In this document: positions 49,583 to 59,142 of the stretch, piece by piece
Position numbering within the stretch: the stretch's first letter is position 1
Layout of the letters: every line of letters starts with the position of its first letter
Assembly (NCBI RefSeq): GCF_050859025.1
Contig: NZ_CP138200.1
Coordinates: 620,001-684,000 of the forward strand
DNA: 64,000 nucleotides
Direction of reading: 5' to 3'
Source of the DNA: Wukongibacter sp050859025
GTDB taxonomy: Bacteria; Bacillota; Clostridia; Peptostreptococcales; Caminicellaceae
Notes under the pieces: model-generated
The model's database searches: none
Told to the model about the DNA's origin: nothing
What the model saw: only the letters and a program-made list of their open reading frames with translations
Program-made: the position numbers and the translations under genes

Positions 49583-51078
49583 TGGATATGGAAAAGAAAG
49601 TAGATGAAAAATCATTTATTAAGCTTGGATTTATATATTCTATTGGTCAGGTATTGATGAAGGCGGTATATTTCATTTTATTACCGGTTTATACTAGAAA
49701 GCTTGGAACAGAAGCTTTTGGAGAATTGGCCCTTGTAAATACATTATTTAGTCTTATTAGCGTTTTTCTAGTCCTTGGAGTTTGCTCGGGATATGTAAGG
49801 TTTTATAGGGAGTATGATGGAGATGATAGGAGAGTCTTAAGAGGAACTACTCTTGTATTCTACTTAACCATGACCTGTTTAGATATATTATTTTTATTAA
49901 CAGTAGGAAAATATGTTGCAAATTTAACATCTAATTTAGATAATCCCTTTAAAATAATAACTTTAATAGTATTAAGAGGATTAGTAAATCAATATATTAG
50001 TCTATTTATATGTGAATATAAATTGGAGTATAACGCCAAGAAAGATGTAGTTTTAAATCTCTTGAGATTAGTATTAAACTTATGCCTAATAATATTTTAT
50101 GTGGTACTCAGAGAGCAGGAGATTATTGGTATATATAAAGGTTATTTGCTAGGAGATGTCTTAATACTTATATACCTGATAAAGGATAATTATAAGAAAT
50201 TTGAGTTAAGGTTTAATCTAAAGATGCTAAGGGAAATGCTTACATTTAGTGGAGGGTTAATACCAGGATGTATATCTGATACTGTATTGAATTTATCAGA
50301 TAGATACTTTTTGACGAGCTATCTAAGCTTTAGTATCACCGGTATATATTCCATAGGATATAATTTTGGAAGGCTTATAGAGCCAATATTTCTAACTCCA
50401 TTTAAGAATATATTCATACCATATAAGTTTCAGATATGGAAAGATAAAGAAGCGGAAATGAAGCTTAATAATATGTTTGGACAATACCATATTATAGGAT
50501 GTTTCGTTATGTTAGGTATAGCAGTATATAGTAAATTTGTTATTTCAATTTTTACAACACCAGAATACATAGATGCATATAAAATTGTTCCTTTAGTCGT
50601 TTTTTCATATTTTTTATATGGGAAGACTGCATTCTATTGTTTAGGAATCCAAATAAGGAATAAGACATATTTGAGTAGCATTATTATGATTATAGCTGGA
50701 ATTTCAAATATTATATTAAATATGTTCTTAATTCCTAGATACGGGATGGCAGGTGCGGCAATTGCTACATTGTTATCCTATGGGATTATGAATCTTATTT
50801 ATCTTAAAGTATCTGTACCACTGTACCATGTAAAGTTTAGATTTAGTAATATGTATAGGCTCTATTTGGTTGTATTATCCTTATATAGCATATACTATAT
50901 TGTTTCTATTAGAGGATATTCGTTATTTATAGAATTTATGGTAGGTCTATTAGTTTTAACTGCTTATGTTAGTTTACTTGTAGTCTTTAAATTGGTAACG
51001 ATAAATCAATTAGAAGAATTGCTAAAACATATACGTAATAAGCTTAGAAAGGCTGAGGGTGAGAGAAGATCTATCTAA
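49582..51078 (+). CDS. Polysaccharide flippase (Wzx/MATE-like)
   Basis: A 498-residue protein with about 12-14 membrane segments, starting MDMEKKVDEKSFIKLGFIYSIGQVLMKAVYFILLPVYTRKLGTEAFGELALVNTLF, the typical N terminus of polysaccharide transporters of the MOP superfamily. Late segments PRYGMAGAAIATLLSYGIMN are also typical. It would flip the lipid-linked repeat unit across the membrane. The gene overlaps the stop of a small ORF (TAATG), so it is probably translated by coupling. A second start ATG 49588 is also possible. Confidence 0.92.
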   Translation: MDMEKKVDEKSFIKLGFIYSIGQVLMKAVYFILLPVYTRKLGTEAFGELALVNTLFSLISVFLVLGVCSGYVRFYREYDGDDRRVLRGTTLVFYLTMTCLDILFLLTVGKYVANLTSNLDNPFKIITLIVLRGLVNQYISLFICEYKLEYNAKKDVVLNLLRLVLNLCLIIFYVVLREQEIIGIYKGYLLGDVLILIYLIKDNYKKFELRFNLKMLREMLTFSGGLIPGCISDTVLNLSDRYFLTSYLSFSITGIYSIGYNFGRLIEPIFLTPFKNIFIPYKFQIWKDKEAEMKLNNMFGQYHIIGCFVMLGIAVYSKFVISIFTTPEYIDAYKIVPLVVFSYFLYGKTAFYCLGIQIRNKTYLSSIIMIIAGISNIILNMFLIPRYGMAGAAIATLLSYGIMNLIYLKVSVPLYHVKFRFSNMYRLYLVVLSLYSIYYIVSIRGYSLFIEFMVGLLVLTAYVSLLVVFKLVTINQLEELLKHIRNKLRKAEGERRSI

Positions 51079-51127
51079 GTATATAATTTTTTAAAGAATT
51101 AAAGTGCTTTTGAAGGATGGTAATAAT

Positions 51128-52420
51128 ATGGTGATTAAAATACTTTTGGTATTGTTAGGTATTTTATGTAGCTTTAAAGGTAGAAACAATATAATTTATA
51201 TTTCATATTTTATTTTACCCTTTACGGATATGGGAGGAATAAGATTTATTAACATATCATTTTTTGATCTATTTAGGTACATGTGTTTTATACCAATGCT
51301 TATTGTATTTGCAATAGATATATTAGAAAAAAGGAAAAGTACAAATAGAGAGTTTATATATATCTCTATAGCTCTTATCTATTTGTTTTCATATATTCTC
51401 ACAAGGTATGTAATTTCTATACATCCCGATAAAAGCAACTTGATTACAATAATTGCAGCAGGATTTATTCTTTTCTTATATATTTTATATAATTCGAAGT
51501 ATATTGATATGGATAAGATTCAATTAATCACAATGATTATAATAGGCATAGAAGTATACCTTGCTATCAATCAAGCCCTTGGAAAAACCACCTCTGAGAT
51601 AGTACCATTTGTCTATTCAACTATAGGGGAAAATGACTATATAGAATTATCCAACTTTTATAGAGCCATAGGCAGTCAGGGTGATCCTAACCATTATGCA
51701 ATGCTATTAGGAATTTTGACAGCTAGTTTGATAAATCAATTAAACAAAATTCATGTTAAGATTTTTTTTACAATGGGATTAATAGGGTTATTGTTTGGAT
51801 TTTCAAGAATGGGGATAGTAATATTTTTTATTCTAATTACCATTTGTATAGTTAAATACTTTAAAAATAGTAAAAAATCATATTTAACTATGAGTCTATT
51901 GTTTTTTTCAATACCTATTATCGTACTATTCGTGATGGCAATAGTTACAAATTCTCAAAGTCAAATATTTATTGCTAATATAATCCAAAGATTTCAGGAA
52001 GATAGTTTTAGAGGAGCAATGGCGGCGGGGAGTAGACGATGGATAATTCATAATTACTTTAACAACATTTTAAATATAAAAAATTTCATATTTGGTTTAG
52101 GTCTACAAAATTTTGAGTATGAGCTTTTCAAAATGACAGGTATTCATCTTGTTGCCCATAATCAGTATATACAGATGTTAGCTGATATAGGAATACTAGG
52201 ATATATACCAATCTTAATAATAATAATTATTATTAACAAAAAAGATTTAAAAAGCAATAAGGTAAATCCTTTCTGGATTTCGATTATGATTCTATTAATT
52301 TCTAACTTGTTCTTAATAACTACATATCTATTATATATATATTCATTTTTGGGACTTTATGTAGCATGTAAAATAAAAAATTCGCAGTATGAAGAAATAA
52401 AGGAAGTGAGTTCAAATTAG
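51128..52420 (+). CDS. O-antigen/exopolysaccharide polymerase (Wzy-like)
   Basis: A 430-residue protein with about 12 hydrophobic segments and little else conserved, as usual for polymerases. The RAIGSQGDPNHYAMLLGILTAS segment (about 190-210) resembles the periplasmic loop of Wzy/O-antigen ligase proteins, and GSRRWIIHNYFNNILNIKNFIFGLGLQNFEYEL ... VAHNQYIQMLADIGILGYIPIL matches the second conserved loop with the His. ATG 51128 after GAAGGATGG is favoured over an in-frame TTG 24 bases upstream. Position after the flippase fits. A ligase role is less likely in this setting. Confidence 0.85.
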   Translation: MVIKILLVLLGILCSFKGRNNIIYISYFILPFTDMGGIRFINISFFDLFRYMCFIPMLIVFAIDILEKRKSTNREFIYISIALIYLFSYILTRYVISIHPDKSNLITIIAAGFILFLYILYNSKYIDMDKIQLITMIIIGIEVYLAINQALGKTTSEIVPFVYSTIGENDYIELSNFYRAIGSQGDPNHYAMLLGILTASLINQLNKIHVKIFFTMGLIGLLFGFSRMGIVIFFILITICIVKYFKNSKKSYLTMSLLFFSIPIIVLFVMAIVTNSQSQIFIANIIQRFQEDSFRGAMAAGSRRWIIHNYFNNILNIKNFIFGLGLQNFEYELFKMTGIHLVAHNQYIQMLADIGILGYIPILIIIIIINKKDLKSNKVNPFWISIMILLISNLFLITTYLLYIYSFLGLYVACKIKNSQYEEIKEVSSN

Positions 52421-52464
52421 ATATCTAGGAGAAAAATGGGATAATTATATTTTTTAAAAATATC

Positions 52465-52568
52465 TATATAGAACGTACTTATAAATCTACATTTTGATTT
52501 TTTGAATGGCCAACGTTTCAAGACTCTTCAAGGAATCAAAATGTAAAAGATTTATTGCGATTTCTATA
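52465..52568. repeat. Family C palindromic repeat, copy 2 (inverted)
   Basis: CTATATAGAACGTACTTATAAATC ... GATTTATTGCGATTTCTATA, the reverse orientation of copy 1; inner arms ACATTTTGATT / AATCAAAATGT. Confidence 0.72.
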
Positions 52569-52624
52569 ATAACCTTAGCTGTATACCTATAATCAATAGA
52601 ATTAAGAGAAGGGATGATTGAGAG

Positions 52625-53707
52625 TTGTTATATATATATACAAATAGTAGTGCAGGCTATAGGCAGTTTATGCCTTTTATAAACTATTTCGAAAAAGAAA
52701 ATTTGGATTATCTATGCTTATACGAGGGAGAACTAGATGTAAAAGAAAAAAACAATAGAATTAAACAGGTTAATTTTCTTAATTCATTTAAAGCTGCAAA
52801 TAAAGCTAATAGTAGTAATGACGATGTATATTTTATTACAGGTACATTTATGAACTTTCTAAAAAGTATGATTATAAAAAGATTTATTAACGCAAAGACA
52901 TACTTGATATTTCGAACTAGAGGGATTGTGCCAGAAGAATCGTACCTTAGAAATCAATCAAATATAAGGTTTGAAATTTTATCCTACATTGAAAAGTATT
53001 GTCTAAAAAAGAGTGATTTTATTTTAACAGTAAGTGAAGCCCAAATGGAACATTATATAAAAAAATATAATATTAAAGAAGATAAGGTTTTTGTAGTACA
53101 TAACTTTTTAAATCACTGGCAATATAAGAGGCAGTCAATAGAGAAAAATGAAATTCCTTCAGTTGTTTATGTAGGTTCATATAACAAATGGCAGAGGGCA
53201 GACGATATTTTGAAATTGTTTAAAAAAATTAAGGAAAAAATGGAATCGGTAAAATTTATAGTATGTACTCAAAAACATCATATAGAGATATTTGATAGGA
53301 TTGCTAAAGAAAATAATATATGTGTTCAAATTGAGAGTCATGATTATAGCAATTTAATAAAAAGGATATCAAGTATGACAGCTGGCATTATTATGAGAAG
53401 TGATGAAATTGTAAATCGGGTTTCGAGTCCATTTAAGATAATTGATTATATATCTTCAGGAATACCATTTATAATGACTGATAATATTGGAGACTATTCA
53501 AGGATATTTAAGGATACAGACTTTGTAAATATTATAAATGATAAAGAAAGCTATTCGGAACAAGATATTGATACAATAATTGAATTCATAAACAAAAATC
53601 TAGATAGAAATAGTGATGAAATTATTAGATTTGCAAAGAAAAACTTAGATTTTTCAAAGGAAATGAGTAAGGTCACATTTTTAAAGGAGGAGATAGCTTG
53701 CAAGTAA
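52625..53707 (+). CDS. Glycosyltransferase (GT4-like)
   Basis: A 360-residue GT-B-type protein with a diverged N-terminal domain (MLYIYTNSSAGYRQFMPFINYFEKENLDYL) and a C-terminal donor domain with VVYVGSYNKWQRADDILKLFKKIKEKMESVKFIVCTQ and SSPFKIIDYISSGIPFIMTDNIGDYSRIF. The usual E-x7-E is altered (SPFKIIDYISSGIPF), so it is a divergent family member. TTG start after GGGATGATTGAGAG. The end overlaps the next gene by 10 bases. Confidence 0.8.
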   Translation: MLYIYTNSSAGYRQFMPFINYFEKENLDYLCLYEGELDVKEKNNRIKQVNFLNSFKAANKANSSNDDVYFITGTFMNFLKSMIIKRFINAKTYLIFRTRGIVPEESYLRNQSNIRFEILSYIEKYCLKKSDFILTVSEAQMEHYIKKYNIKEDKVFVVHNFLNHWQYKRQSIEKNEIPSVVYVGSYNKWQRADDILKLFKKIKEKMESVKFIVCTQKHHIEIFDRIAKENNICVQIESHDYSNLIKRISSMTAGIIMRSDEIVNRVSSPFKIIDYISSGIPFIMTDNIGDYSRIFKDTDFVNIINDKESYSEQDIDTIIEFINKNLDRNSDEIIRFAKKNLDFSKEMSKVTFLKEEIACK

Positions 53708-54837
53708 AGGTACTCCATTTTGTATGTGGTGATAAAATGTGTGGGGCTGAAAAACTGGCCTATTTAATATGCCGCAATTTGGATTCCAAATATTCTTGTT
53801 CATACTTGTGTGGCGGAGAACAATTACTTGAACAGGTTAGTAGTCAGGGAATATCATGTGAAAAGGTTGATTTAAATTTATCCTTTTTTCAGATAATTAA
53901 CAGCGTCAAAAAAAGTGTAATTTCTCAGGACATAAATATAGTGCATGCCCATGATAATAAAGCATCTATATATGCATATTTTGCAAAAAAGATTTTTGCA
54001 TTGGACTATAAAATAGTTTCACATATACACAGCTGCTATACTTGGTTAAACAAAGCATCTCTTTACAAAAATATTGATAGATTATTTAGAAATAGATACG
54101 ACTTAAATATTGCTTGTGGAAATCTAGTATATGATTATTACTTAAAGAAGGCCCCATATATTAATAAGAAAAAACTAAAAAACTTATCAAACTTTATTGA
54201 TATTGAAAGCATGAGCAAATCCAGCAGTCAAGATGTGGATTCAGCTATAAGCCAATACAATATAGATTCTAACAAGTTTATTTATGGCTTTATAGGAAGA
54301 TTGTCTAAGCCTAAAGGACTAATGCCATTTATTGAAGAGCTAGCTAAGTATAGAAACAAATTTAACGATAGCATTTTTTTGGTGGTTGGTTCAGGAGAAG
54401 AGGAAGAAAAGATTAAAGCTGTGATTAAGAGATATAAGATGGAGAATTTGTTTATTTTTACAGGATATAAAAATAGTGTCAATGTATTTTACAAAATAAT
54501 AGATGTATTTTTTTTACCTTCGTTATATGAAGGTCTGCCGATGGTATTACTTGAAGCTATGGCCAATTCTAAACCAATTGTAGCTATGAATGTAGGAAGT
54601 GTTTCTGAGGTGGTTAAGAATGATGTGAGTGGATTATTGATAAAAGGTGGAGATTATAAGGATTTTGTAAATAAACTAAGTTTCTTAAAAGATAATAAGG
54701 AGAAGATGAAAATATATTCGGAAAATGGGTTTAGGATTGTAAAAGAAAATTATGATGTTAGCTCTCAAATGATAAAAATAGAAAATATTTATAAGGAACT
54801 ACTTTGTAGTAATAAGCTGGAGTATAAAGCTGTATAA
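53698..54837 (+). CDS. Glycosyltransferase family 4
   Basis: A 379-residue GT-B enzyme with N-terminal FVCGDKMCGAEKLAYLICRNLDSKYSCSYLCGG and C-terminal donor motif DVFFLPSLYEGLPMVLLEAMANSKPIVAMNVGSVSEVV (E-x7-E). GFIGRLSKPKGLMPFIEEL begins the donor domain. TTG start with AAAGGAGGAG overlaps the preceding gene by 10 bases, so the two are coupled. Adds one sugar of the repeat unit; donor and linkage unknown. Confidence 0.9.
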   Translation: MQVKVLHFVCGDKMCGAEKLAYLICRNLDSKYSCSYLCGGEQLLEQVSSQGISCEKVDLNLSFFQIINSVKKSVISQDINIVHAHDNKASIYAYFAKKIFALDYKIVSHIHSCYTWLNKASLYKNIDRLFRNRYDLNIACGNLVYDYYLKKAPYINKKKLKNLSNFIDIESMSKSSSQDVDSAISQYNIDSNKFIYGFIGRLSKPKGLMPFIEELAKYRNKFNDSIFLVVGSGEEEEKIKAVIKRYKMENLFIFTGYKNSVNVFYKIIDVFFLPSLYEGLPMVLLEAMANSKPIVAMNVGSVSEVVKNDVSGLLIKGGDYKDFVNKLSFLKDNKEKMKIYSENGFRIVKENYDVSSQMIKIENIYKELLCSNKLEYKAV

Positions 54838-54880
54838 ATGAGATGAAATTATGTGATTTAGTAGTGTATATCAAATTATG

Positions 54881-54954
54881 CAATAGAAATTGCAATAAAG
54901 CTTTTACATTTTGATTTTTGAAACGGAAATAAAGAGTTCGATAGATTTCTATAT
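54881..54954. repeat. Truncated family C repeat
   Basis: AATAGAAATTGCAATAAAG..TTTTACATTTTGATTTTTGAAACGG carries the left half of family C; it ends with TAGATTTCTATA, an alternative right end. Confidence 0.5.
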
Positions 54955-54975
54955 ACTTAGAAAAGAGGGATGGAT

Positions 54976-56250
54976 ATGAAAGGAAAAGTAAGGATATCAA
55001 TAATATTGATATTCTCCATAATAGCTACATCTCTATTGGTAAGCAACTGCTTTGAAGAAGAAAGCATGAGTAATGTAAAAGAAGGATTAGATATTATAGA
55101 TGTAAAATCCTTTGGAGCAGTAGGGGATGGGATTAACGATGATACTAGAGCTATACAAAGAGCAATAGATAGCTTAGTTGAAGGTGGAAAGCTAAGAATA
55201 CCTCCAGGTAAATACAAATGTAATATAAATATTACTAAGTCCAACTTAACTATTGTTGGAGACAGAGGTCAGTACTATAAAGGGTCATATTTAATCCCGT
55301 TTGATAAAACAAAACCATGCGTACAAATTGGCAATGGAAAGGATTATCTTGGAAATATTAGTTTAAATAACATTACTCTTTTGGGGACTAATAAAGCCAG
55401 TGATTCTAGATCGATTGGATTAAAGATTTATGGAGCTCAGAGTATATATATAAATGATTTTAATATCCAAAATTTTGGAAGTAATAATGTCGAAATAGAT
55501 TCTGGAAAGATACCAAATAGTTATATATTTTTCAACAATTTTAGAACAGCAAATAGCCATAAAAGCAACTTTTATACTAATTTTGGTAGAAGCTGGTCTA
55601 CGGCAATATATATCAATAACTTTTCCTTTCAAGCTGGGGATGCAGAAGCTTCAAGGTGTATAACATTAAAGGGAAATGTTGGTTTAAATGCTTCTAATGG
55701 TTGGATAGATGGGTCAAACTATAAAGGAATAGACTTATATGATACATCTAGTATGCAATTAACTAATGTAGCAATAGATAGCGGCAGCAGCGAAGATGTT
55801 TTAGTAAAACAGTTTAATCAAGAAGAGAGTAGAATCTACGGTATATTTACAATAGATGGGAAAATTGAAAATAGCTTAGGTATTAAAATGCCATCCTACG
55901 GCAGAGGTTATTTTCCTACCTATACGACCTTAAGAGACCCAATAGTTCAGGGAAGTATATTTTTAGTTGATGATAATAATATCAGTTCTGAAAAGGATTA
56001 TGACCCGACGAATGATAATAAGATAGAACTGAAAGATGGGAGAATATATTTTGCTGCCTACGGGAATCAATTCTACTTTGAAAGTGATACCGGGCAACTA
56101 AAGAATTTTGCTATCCAAGGAGGAGTTGCTAAGAATAGACCTTCAAATCCAATTAAGTATCAACAATACTATGATTCTAACCTAAAAAAGCTGATTATTT
56201 TTGATGGAGATAAATGGAGAGATGCGATGGGAAATATAGTCAGCTACTAA
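54976..56250 (+). CDS. Membrane-exported beta-helix protein, tail-spike/pectate-lyase-like, paralogue 1
   Basis: A 424-residue protein: an N-terminal hydrophobic export segment (residues 6-22) ending LLVSNC, a possible but poor lipobox (Asn before Cys); then a pectate-lyase-superfamily beta-helix that opens IDVKSFGAVGDGINDDTRAIQRAIDSL and contains repeated N/G-rich turns (LGNISLNNITLLGTN, NVEIDSGKIPNSYIFFNNF). The C-terminal RPSNPIKYQQYYDSNLKKLIIFDGDKWRDAMG is the module found at the end of phage tail spikes and fibres. It could trim or process the polysaccharide made here. ATG 54970 is also in frame; 54976 fits GAGGGATGG better. Confidence 0.82.
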   Translation: MKGKVRISIILIFSIIATSLLVSNCFEEESMSNVKEGLDIIDVKSFGAVGDGINDDTRAIQRAIDSLVEGGKLRIPPGKYKCNINITKSNLTIVGDRGQYYKGSYLIPFDKTKPCVQIGNGKDYLGNISLNNITLLGTNKASDSRSIGLKIYGAQSIYINDFNIQNFGSNNVEIDSGKIPNSYIFFNNFRTANSHKSNFYTNFGRSWSTAIYINNFSFQAGDAEASRCITLKGNVGLNASNGWIDGSNYKGIDLYDTSSMQLTNVAIDSGSSEDVLVKQFNQEESRIYGIFTIDGKIENSLGIKMPSYGRGYFPTYTTLRDPIVQGSIFLVDDNNISSEKDYDPTNDNKIELKDGRIYFAAYGNQFYFESDTGQLKNFAIQGGVAKNRPSNPIKYQQYYDSNLKKLIIFDGDKWRDAMGNIVSY

Positions 56251-56335
56251 ATAGATTTGTCTATAATACATATGAGGTTATAAATCATTTAGAGGTGTTG
56301 ATAGATATGAATTCTGTTCATTCAGCTATACATAA

Positions 56336-56439
56336 ATATAGAAATCGCAATAAATCTTTTACATTTTGATTCCTTGAAAAGCCTTAAAACATTGGTTATT
56401 CAAGAAATCAAAACGTAGATTTATAAGTACGTTATATAC
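56336..56439. repeat. Family C palindromic repeat, copy 3
   Basis: TATAGAAATCGCAATAAATC ... GATTTATAAGTACGTTATATA; inner arms ACATTTTGATT / AATCAAAACGT. Same orientation as copy 1. Confidence 0.72.
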
Positions 56440-56472
56440 AGTAGAAAGATAAAGACTGAGAGGAGTTTTTGT

Positions 56473-57636
56473 ATGAGAAAGGTTTTATTTGTTGCTACTG
56501 TTGAAAGCCATATAGTTAATTTCCATATACCATTTATGAGGTATCTTCAGAACAAAGGTTATGAAGTGCATGTGGCAACAAAGCTAGAGAAAAAGAGTTC
56601 TCTTGTAGAAAATGAAGGAATCAAGTTTCACAATATAGATATTTCAAGGAAACCACATTCTTTTAGCAATCTCACTGCATTAAGGCAATTAACTTACTTG
56701 ATGAAGAAGCATAGCTTCGAGTTATTGCATTTACATACTCCAGTTGGAGGCGTAGTGGGAAGGATAGCGGCGAAGTTATCAAACTCTAAACCAGTTATAT
56801 ATACTGCTCATGGTTTCCATTTCTATAAAGGTGCGCCAGTTAGAAATTGGGTTATATATTATACTATTGAAAGATTGCTTGCAGGATGGACTGATGCAAT
56901 TATCACTATTAATGAAGAGGATTTTAACTGTGCAAAGAAATTTAAAATAAGACAAGAGGGAAAAATATATAGAACACATGGTGTTGGAGTCAATATAGAC
57001 AGGTATAGTTGGAACAATATGGAGGTTAGAAAACAATATAGAAGAAATTTAGGGATACCTCAAGATGCAGTAGTAATATCCTGTATAGCAGAACTCAATG
57101 AAAATAAAAATCAAATACAGCTTATAAATTCTATTGAGGAGATTATTTTAGAGTATGACAATGTATATTTATTGTTAGTTGGACAAGGAGAGAACTATGA
57201 TAAATTAGAAAGAAAAATCACACAAAACCAACTAGCTAATAATATCAGGCTTTTAGGTTTTAGAAGGGATATTCCAGAGATATTAAATACTACTGATATA
57301 ATGGCTCTGGTGTCAATTAGGGAAGGCTTACCAAAATGTTTGCTTGAAGGTATGAGCTTTGGGCTACCAATTTTGGCATCTGACATAAGAGGAAGTAGGG
57401 AATTAATTGGCAATGGAGTAAATGGGTTTTTAGTACCAGTAGATAATGTGAATGCTACTAAATCAGCTCTAATTAAATTAATTAGAGATCCAAAAGTGAG
57501 GAAGAAATTTGGAGAGTACAATAAAAATAAGATTAGAGAATATAGCATCGATGCAGTTATAAAAGAAGTGGGTAATATATATTCTGATATATTAATGGAA
57601 ACAGAATCAATTCAATCTAAAACCTGTGTAAATTGA
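56473..57636 (+). CDS. Glycosyltransferase family 4 (EpsD/PglA-like)
   Basis: A 387-residue GT-B enzyme starting KVLFVATVESHIVNFHIPFMRYLQNKGYEVHVATK, with VIYTAHGFHFYKGAP in the acceptor domain, GVGVNIDRY at the domain join and the donor motif IMALVSIREGLPKCLLEGMSFGLPILASDIRGSRELI. These match the EpsD/CapM group that adds HexNAc residues in Gram-positive exopolysaccharide synthesis. Ribosome binding site GAGAGGAG. It lies between the two beta-helix genes. Confidence 0.92.
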   Translation: MRKVLFVATVESHIVNFHIPFMRYLQNKGYEVHVATKLEKKSSLVENEGIKFHNIDISRKPHSFSNLTALRQLTYLMKKHSFELLHLHTPVGGVVGRIAAKLSNSKPVIYTAHGFHFYKGAPVRNWVIYYTIERLLAGWTDAIITINEEDFNCAKKFKIRQEGKIYRTHGVGVNIDRYSWNNMEVRKQYRRNLGIPQDAVVISCIAELNENKNQIQLINSIEEIILEYDNVYLLLVGQGENYDKLERKITQNQLANNIRLLGFRRDIPEILNTTDIMALVSIREGLPKCLLEGMSFGLPILASDIRGSRELIGNGVNGFLVPVDNVNATKSALIKLIRDPKVRKKFGEYNKNKIREYSIDAVIKEVGNIYSDILMETESIQSKTCVN

Positions 57637-57723
57637 TGTCTAGCTTTTATATATAATATTCTAAAACTTCACGAACCTCTTAAGAAATAATTAATATCTT
57701 AATATTAGGGAGGAGGGGATTTT

Positions 57724-58905
57724 ATGAATAATGATACAAGTAAAATAAGGAAGATAGTTACTCCACAGATGTTTGGAGCTATTGGAGATGGGAATGCCGA
57801 TGATACTATAGCTATGCAAGAGGCTATAGATAAACTAGAGGAAGGAGAAACATTAACAATTCCTCCAGGTAAATATAAATGCAATATAAATATATTCAAG
57901 TCCAATATAACTATCGTAGGGGAGCGGGGACAATATTACAAGGGATCTTACCTAAGTCCAGTTGATATAACGAAACCATGTATAACAATAGGCAACGGTA
58001 AGGATTATCTTGGAAATATTAGTCTAAATAATATTACTCTTCTTGGAACTAATGAAGCTAGTGATTCTGACTCAGTTGGTCTAAAGCTTTATGGTGCACA
58101 GAGTCTATATTTCAATGAGTTAAATATACAAAACTTTGGTAGCAATAACGTTGAAATAGATTCTGGAAATATACCTAATAGTTATATTTATTTTAATAAT
58201 TTTAGGACGGCAAATAGTCATAAAAGCTGCTTCTATGTAGATTTTGGTGTTACCTGGTCTACGGCAATATATATCAATAATTTTTCTTTTCAAGTTGGCA
58301 AATCTAATGACTCAAGATGCATAACCTTGAAGGGTAAGGCCTGTCTAAACTGTTCCAATGGATGGATAGAAAGCTCAAATTATAAGGGAATAGATTTGTA
58401 TGATCTCTCAAAAATCCAATTAACTAATGTAGCAATAGATAGCGGAAATAGCAATGACGTTTTAGTGAAACAGTTTGATCAAGAAGTCAGTAGATTATGT
58501 GGATTGTTTACCATAGATGGAAAAATTGAAAATAGTTTGGGTATTAAAATACCTTCCCTTGGAAAAGCCTATTTTCCTGACTATGTTACCTTAAGAGATC
58601 CCATTGTTCATGGCAGAATATATTTTATTGATAAATATAATATAAATTCAGAAGAGGATTATGATCCTTCCTATGATAATAGAGTAGAGCTAAAGGACGG
58701 AAAAATTTATTTTGCCGCCGATGGGAGTCAATTCTATTTTGATAGTAAAACTCGCCAATTAAAGGACTACGCTATAGATGGAGGGGATAAGGCAAGCAGG
58801 CCTTCAAATCCGATTCAATATCAACAATATTATGATACTAGTTTAAATAAGGTAATCATATATGATGGAAATAATTGGAGAGATTCAATGGGAGGTATAG
58901 TTTAG
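57724..58905 (+). CDS. Beta-helix protein, tail-spike/pectate-lyase-like, paralogue 2 without export signal
   Basis: A 393-residue paralogue of the protein at 54976, very similar from IVTPQMFGAIGDGNADDTIAMQEAIDKL to RPSNPIQYQQYYDTSLNKVIIYDGNNWRDSMGGIV, but starting MNNDTSKIRK with no hydrophobic leader, so it lacks a Sec-type signal. Start ATG with GGGAGGAGG. The closing module is the one seen at the end of phage tail spikes, yet no phage genes are near. It may remain in the cytoplasm, be released by lysis, or use another export route. Likely a recent duplication that lost or gained the signal. Confidence 0.8.
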   Translation: MNNDTSKIRKIVTPQMFGAIGDGNADDTIAMQEAIDKLEEGETLTIPPGKYKCNINIFKSNITIVGERGQYYKGSYLSPVDITKPCITIGNGKDYLGNISLNNITLLGTNEASDSDSVGLKLYGAQSLYFNELNIQNFGSNNVEIDSGNIPNSYIYFNNFRTANSHKSCFYVDFGVTWSTAIYINNFSFQVGKSNDSRCITLKGKACLNCSNGWIESSNYKGIDLYDLSKIQLTNVAIDSGNSNDVLVKQFDQEVSRLCGLFTIDGKIENSLGIKIPSLGKAYFPDYVTLRDPIVHGRIYFIDKYNINSEEDYDPSYDNRVELKDGKIYFAADGSQFYFDSKTRQLKDYAIDGGDKASRPSNPIQYQQYYDTSLNKVIIYDGNNWRDSMGGIV

Positions 58906-58984
58906 AGAGGACTTAATTACAAAACGTATAACAGGTTTAATGAAGATATTGAAAAAGTATTTTATTATAATTTAAGTATTTAAA

Positions 58985-59085
58985 CGAAGCTATTTTGGTA
59001 ATAGGGTTCTAGGATTTTGAAGATTATATACAGTAGTAATTTTTTGAAAACTGCAATTATGAAACTTGTTCAGATAAATAATTTT
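58985..59085. repeat. Possible degenerate family E repeat
   Basis: TCTAGGATTTTGAAGATTATATACAGTAGTAA and CAATTATGAAACTTG resemble the right two thirds of family E; the left end is not clear. Confidence 0.35.
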
Positions 59086-59142
59086 AAAGTACGAACTGTT
59101 GAACAGCAAATAAATAGATACATGTATAGAGGAGTAGACTAG

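Noticed and set aside
54976..58905. Prophage remnant around the tail-spike-like genes
   Set aside because: No other phage gene, integrase or attachment site is visible, and the genes lie between glycosyltransferase genes in the same direction.
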